From positions 1 to 59,760 of the forward strand of contig NZ_JADWDC010000025.1 of the NCBI RefSeq assembly GCF_020640915.1: a DNA stretch of 59,760 nt, given 5' to 3'. This document shows positions 56,837 to 59,760 of this stretch, in pieces. Made by a program: the position numbers and the translations under genes. How positions within the stretch are numbered: the stretch's first letter is position 1; every line of letters starts with the position of its first letter. This DNA is from Waterburya agarophytonicola KI4. GTDB lineage: Bacteria > Cyanobacteriota > Cyanobacteriia > Cyanobacteriales > Xenococcaceae. The notes under the pieces were generated by a model. The model was not told the origin of the DNA and did not search any database. It saw nothing but the letters and a program-made list of their open reading frames with translations.

Positions 56837-57475
56837 ATGGCTAAAAAATATTTATATGCTTTGTTGATTTGTTTATCTATAGTTGGTTTCATTGTGCCAA
56901 AGGTAGCAAAATCTAGTGCCACTGCTTGCGTTTACAATCTAGAAGCTTATCGGGGATTAGAAATGACGCAGTTATCCCAAGAATTAAACAATACGGGGTT
57001 AATTGTCAGAATTCATGGTGCAGCAGCCTCCTCGCAAATGTTTGTCATGTCCGTACGCGAACCAGATAACTTTTTTAATCATCGTGAATTTTCTTTACTT
57101 GCTGAAAACCTTGAAACAATCGACACCCTGAAGAAAATCAATCGTCATGATTTAGTTTGTGTGGGAGGAAATATTATTACCAATTCTAGTCCTCAGGTAC
57201 ATATCAAAGTAAGCTCGATTCAGGTTTTAGAACCTTGGCAACAGCCAAAGGGTTTTGCCCCTTATAAAAGACAACACAATCTACTCCAAGAATTAAAAGA
57301 GCAAAATAGTTTTATTGGCAAAGTACACGCCATTGGCGAGGAGGGAAAAATCCTAGTTGCGGGATACAAAGATTTGGTAATTCCGCTTTTTGTCTCGGCA
57401 ACAGAATATACCCCAAAACCGGCAACCAACTTAAGACGGGACAGTAGGCAGGGTAAAAGTTTTGGGATTGGATGA
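56837..57475 (+). CDS. Exported protein of unknown function, C-terminus probably truncated
   Basis: Starting at the ATG at 56837 the protein is about 212 residues; the frame upstream is open to 56759 but adds a poor N-terminus. A signal peptide (YLYALLICLSIVGFIV, cleavage near AKSS) is followed by a beta-rich domain (LNNTGLIVRIHGAAAS, VCVGGNIITNSSPQVHIKVSSIQVL, GKVHAIGEEGKILVAGYKDLVIPLFV) that may be OB-fold-like. After SATEYT the sequence changes character (PKPATNLRRDSRQGKSFGIG). Here it overlaps the end of a DUF6399-type transposase fragment on the other strand. The native C-terminus has probably been replaced by IS sequence. Confidence 0.6.
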   Translation: MAKKYLYALLICLSIVGFIVPKVAKSSATACVYNLEAYRGLEMTQLSQELNNTGLIVRIHGAAASSQMFVMSVREPDNFFNHREFSLLAENLETIDTLKKINRHDLVCVGGNIITNSSPQVHIKVSSIQVLEPWQQPKGFAPYKRQHNLLQELKEQNSFIGKVHAIGEEGKILVAGYKDLVIPLFVSATEYTPKPATNLRRDSRQGKSFGIG

Positions 57476-57707
57476 TTTTCTCGACTTTCTGGGTTGAGGT
57501 AATTCACCAATGTTTTCAACAAGATATTCAAACAAGTCAGGAAAATGCTGACCAAAGAGTCTTGATGCAGCAGTAGTGCCATCATTTCTTTTTAAAGCAA
57601 AGTTATGAATAACCGTGGCGACTTTTAATCGTGTAGAGGATAATCCTCGTCGGTTATGATGAATTTGAGACAGATATCCATTACGTCCTTCCACGGCAGA
57701 TGAAGAA
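57431..57707 (-). pseudogene. C-terminal fragment of a DUF6399-type transposase
   Basis: On the minus strand the reading frame SSSAVEGRNGYLSQIHHN, then LKVATVIHNFALKRNDGTTAASRLF, QHFPDLFEYLVENIGELPQP, and a Lys/Ser-rich tail, is the closing part of a transposase of the DUF6399 type. It begins abruptly at 57707, exactly where the terminal repeat of the ISKra4-type element starts, so the rest of the gene has been cut away. The stop at 57431 lies inside the neighbouring plus-strand gene's end. Confidence 0.75.
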
Positions 57708-57745
57708 GGGTGTGGTCAAAAGTAGTTGGTTCAACAGGCGATCGC
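57708..57745. repeat. Left terminal inverted repeat of the ISKra4-type element
   Basis: 38 bases, the inverse of 59165-59202 with one mismatch. It ends at the inner side in GCGATCGC. Confidence 0.88.
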
Positions 57746-57854
57746 TGTTTAGCTTTAACCATCTAATTCGGGTTTTATCCTGAACCATCGAGCGAGATTA
57801 GGCAGCAAGATGGCAATGTTTTGATGAGAGGAAAAACTGTCAAAAGATATTGCC

Positions 57855-59179
57855 ATGAATCAAGATTACACCGATATTATCCAACATCTGAGTCAACAGC
57901 TATCGTCAGCTATTCAAGAACGAGAAATAGATTTATCTGATTCGGTAAGTCAATTAGATGGATTTGTAGGCGAGCTGTTACGGATAATGGGGTTAAAAGT
58001 AATGTCGCTATTATTAAATGCAGAGGCAGAGCAAGCAATAAAAGAAAAGAAAAAGACAGGTTCAGTAATTCATCGTCGTTTGAAGGCTGAATATTCAGTA
58101 ATTTTTGGTGTTGTTGAACTAGATTCTCCTTATCTATGGAACAAACAAGAACATAAAGGAAACCGTCCTGTTCAAGACAAGTTAGGAATCAAACATCGTG
58201 ACTTCTCAAAATCACTCACTAGAATTTTGACCGATTTTGGAGCGGAAGAATCATTTGGACAAGCCGCTCAACGTTTTGAAGAACACTATGGCTGGCAAAT
58301 ACAACGAAGCAAAATCAGACGAAAAGTAGAACATATTGGGAAGCTTGCTCTAACTTATGTAGAACAAAGACTAGAGATGTTATCCAAAACCTTTGAGAAT
58401 CTTACTGCACCAAAAAAAAGAACTGGTTGGAATCGAATTCTGGTCGAATTGGATGGTTGTCATGTTCCCACAGGTATTTCTGTCACCAAGAAAACCGAAG
58501 AATTAACTCCAACACGAAAAATCAAAAAACGTCAGCGAGCAAGGGATTGGCGTGAAGTGAGAGTTGGTTTTGCTCGTCCCGTCGAGTCGAAAAAGCAACG
58601 AACATTTATTGCTTTAATGGGACAATATCCAGAAGTCGTCAAACACGACCTAGTACGGCTGTAGATCGAGGATTATCAACTTATACTCTAGTCTATGGAA
58701 TCGCTGATGGAGGCAATGGCTTAAAAGAAGCTCTTGAAGCTAAATTTGACCATTTTCAATTTATTCTTGACCTGCCGCATCTAAAACACCACCTTCATGA
58801 CACTGCTGATGTTTTAGATTTGAAAGGAAAAGAGCGTTCTATTTGGCTTGATTGTATACTCTCCCTCATTAATCATGGTCGGGTTAAGAAAGTTTTGAGC
58901 CATTTAAAAAAATGGTCAGTCAAAGAACAAAACACTGTGGTTAATCTATCCAAGTATTTAAAACGATTCGAAAACTCTATTCATTACGATAAATATCGCT
59001 CTTTGGGTCTTCCTATTGGCTCAGGAGAAGTTGAAAGTGCTCATCGCTATATCCCTCAAAAAAGATTAAAAATTCCAGGTGCGACCTGGCATCCAGACAA
59101 TGTGAATCCAATGTTGGCTCTGAGAATTATTCGAGCCAATAATTGGTGGCATGATTTTTGGATGGCGATCGCCTGTTAA
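57855..59179 (+). pseudogene. ISKra4-family transposase, frameshifted
   Basis: The frame starting at 57855 gives the N-terminal part: an AEQAIKEKKKTGSVIHRR helix, the domain containing EEHYGWQIQRSKIRRKVEHIG, and the first catalytic Asp in ILVELDGCHVPTG. It ends at a TAG at 58662-58664. A -1 frame then runs on without a stop (ATVDRGLST-type STAVDRGLSTYTLVYGIADG with the second Asp, LDLPHLKHHLHDTADV) to 59179 and carries the third catalytic residue in IGSGEVESAHRY. The two parts together make a full DDE transposase. The shift lies between about 58645 and 58663. No A- or T-run slippery site is obvious there, so decay is more likely than programmed frameshifting, though the latter is not excluded. 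Confidence 0.82.
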
Positions 59180-59202
59180 ACCAACTACTTTTGACCACAC
59201 CC
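59165..59202. repeat. Right terminal inverted repeat of the ISKra4-type element
   Basis: 38 bases, the inverse of 57708-57745 with one mismatch (A/G at the middle). The transposase stop (59177-59179) lies inside it. Confidence 0.88.
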
Positions 59203-59645
59203 ATTAGTATTGACTCTAGGAATCAAGTACCATAAAGTTTCTCCCGTTTTTGGGTTCACAAATCCATATACATACAACCATTCATAGCGATGTTGAACTC
59301 TTGCTATTGGTCTGACTCCAATCTTTGACCAGACTTTTTTCAATAGTTGTTGTTTTGTTAATAAAGCTTTTCTTCCTCCCGATTGTTTTCGCTTTTTGTT
59401 TTTTTGATTCTTAATTCCTTCTTCTCCTGTCCTTCTTCTCCTGTATTGTTATATCTTCTAACTATTTCCTTGCCATAATCATAGTTAATTCCAATAGCGA
59501 TCGCACTATTTTTAATTGACCAACCTAAAGATATTTTCCACAATAAATGCCATCTTCTTGATTCTACTGAATCTTGACTTTTTAAATATTTGTGTTTTAA
59601 TTCTTCACTACTGTAATAGTTGGCTAAATAAGCTTTTCTAGGCAT
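59203..59645 (-). pseudogene. IS630-family transposase remnant
   Basis: On the minus strand, starting at 59645, MPRKAYLANYYSSEELKHKY and the helix-turn-helix segment up to RRYNNTGEEG give the N-terminus of an IS630-type transposase. In the intact family the linker continues as in KKRKQSGGRKALLTKQQ; that sequence is present (about 59404 to 59348) but in another frame, shifted by a 14-base tandem duplication. It is followed almost at once by KVWSKIGVRPIARVQHRYEW and GFVNPKTGETLWYLIPRVNT, which in the family are about 100 residues further on, so an internal deletion is also present. The frame ends at 59203, where the ISKra4-type element begins. Confidence 0.8.
59417..59444. repeat. Tandem duplication of 14 bases breaking the IS630 gene
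   Basis: CCTTCTTCTCCTGT occurs twice in direct succession (59417-59430 and 59431-59444). Removing one copy restores the frame that joins NTGEEG to IKNQKNKKRKQSGG, so the duplication is the cause of the frame shift. Confidence 0.9.
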
Positions 59646-59689
59646 CTGTTTCCCAAACTTGCTATTTCTTGTATTGTAAATGGGTTTTG

Positions 59690-59760
59690 AGAACAGGATT
59701 TAGTATGACATCCAGACTTCAAAATTTTATGATAGTCTTCAACCCGCCAACGATAAGTGT
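59690..59760 (-). pseudogene. IS4-family transposase fragment running off the window
   Basis: Read on the minus strand from the window end, the frame gives TYRWRVEDYHKILKSGCHTKS, which fits the YREK signature (Y-x2-R-x3-E-x6-K) containing the catalytic Glu of IS4-type transposases. After about 59695 the likeness ends. The remainder lies beyond 59760. The piece is not continuous with the IS630 remnant beside it. Confidence 0.6.

Larger units (their letters stand above)
57708..59202 (+). mobile_element. ISKra4-family insertion sequence
   Basis: A 1495-base element with 38-base terminal inverted repeats at 57708-57745 and 59165-59202, matching at 37 of 38 positions. Each end begins GGGTGTGGTCAAAAGTAG when read inwards, and the repeats contain a HIP1 site GCGATCGC at their inner end. 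One transposase gene, split by a frame shift, fills the interior. The flanks differ: gatgaagaa on the left and attagtattg on the right, with no target duplication. The two flanks come from different transposase families, so the copy marks a rearrangement or a recombination between two copies. Confidence 0.88.

Noticed and set aside
57262-57585. Minus-strand frame of 107 codons
   Set aside because: It crosses the end of the exported-protein gene in another frame and does not match the transposase pattern, which is in the neighbouring frame.

Overview
The window comes from a cyanobacterium. The evidence is many copies of the HIP1 palindrome GCGATCGC, an allophycocyanin core operon, a complete kaiABC clock cluster, a CYP38-like lumenal cyclophilin, and a run of cyanobacterial signalling families (cyanobacteriochrome-type GAF domains, Ser/Thr kinases fused to TPRs, CHAT and two-partner-secretion proteins). 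The DNA is AT-rich and loosely packed, with many spacers of 100-600 bases. A phycobilisome-containing unicellular, pleurocapsalean or other chroococcalean lineage is plausible, but the genus cannot be fixed from this sequence.

Layout. Positions 1-12.4 kb: a family 2 glycosyltransferase, a tandem GAF protein with cyanobacteriochrome DXCF motifs, a MenH-like hydrolase, a frameshifted small gene, a 96-base MITE-like element, DUF1517, DUF362 and DUF4230 proteins, a large double-kinase/TPR protein whose two kinase domains are both missing key residues, and FtsW. Positions 12.4-17.5 kb: the allophycocyanin core locus in the order apcE-apcA-apcB-apcC on the minus strand. It ends in a clear intrinsic terminator and has structured spacers. 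Positions 17.7-27.3 kb: a family 4 glycosyltransferase, a receiver/HD-GYP protein, MnmD, Mrp, CysE, a lumenal or periplasmic pentapeptide protein and a Ski2-like helicase. Positions 27.3-35.1 kb: a probable surface/secretion block with a CHAT protease-like protein, a two-partner-secretion exoprotein and a zinc metalloprotease with tryptophan-rich C-terminal repeats. Positions 35.7-49.7 kb: mainly housekeeping genes (SDR-folE, accA, an ABC1 kinase, a histidine kinase, thiL, cyclophilin, efp-accB, DUF2993, GerMN, SDR, phosphoesterase).

Positions 49.8-56.7 kb form the clock locus. kaiA, kaiB and kaiC lie on the plus strand. An acyl-CoA-dehydrogenase-like gene begins three bases after the kaiC stop. 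Divergent from kaiA is a histidine-kinase-like gene with a degenerate ATP-binding domain and a degenerate receiver. Positions 56.8-59.76 kb are an insertion-sequence graveyard. An ISKra4-type element with 38-base inverted repeats is bounded on one side by a DUF6399-type transposase fragment and on the other by an IS630-type fragment broken by a 14-base duplication. An IS4-type fragment runs off the end.

The observations most worth following are the clock-adjacent kinase and the kaiC-coupled dehydrogenase, the two complementary degenerate kinase domains in one protein, the tandem DXCF GAF protein with Cys-Tyr in place of Cys-His, and the IS junction that cannot be explained by simple insertion. 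No tRNA, rRNA, CRISPR array or recognised riboswitch was seen.
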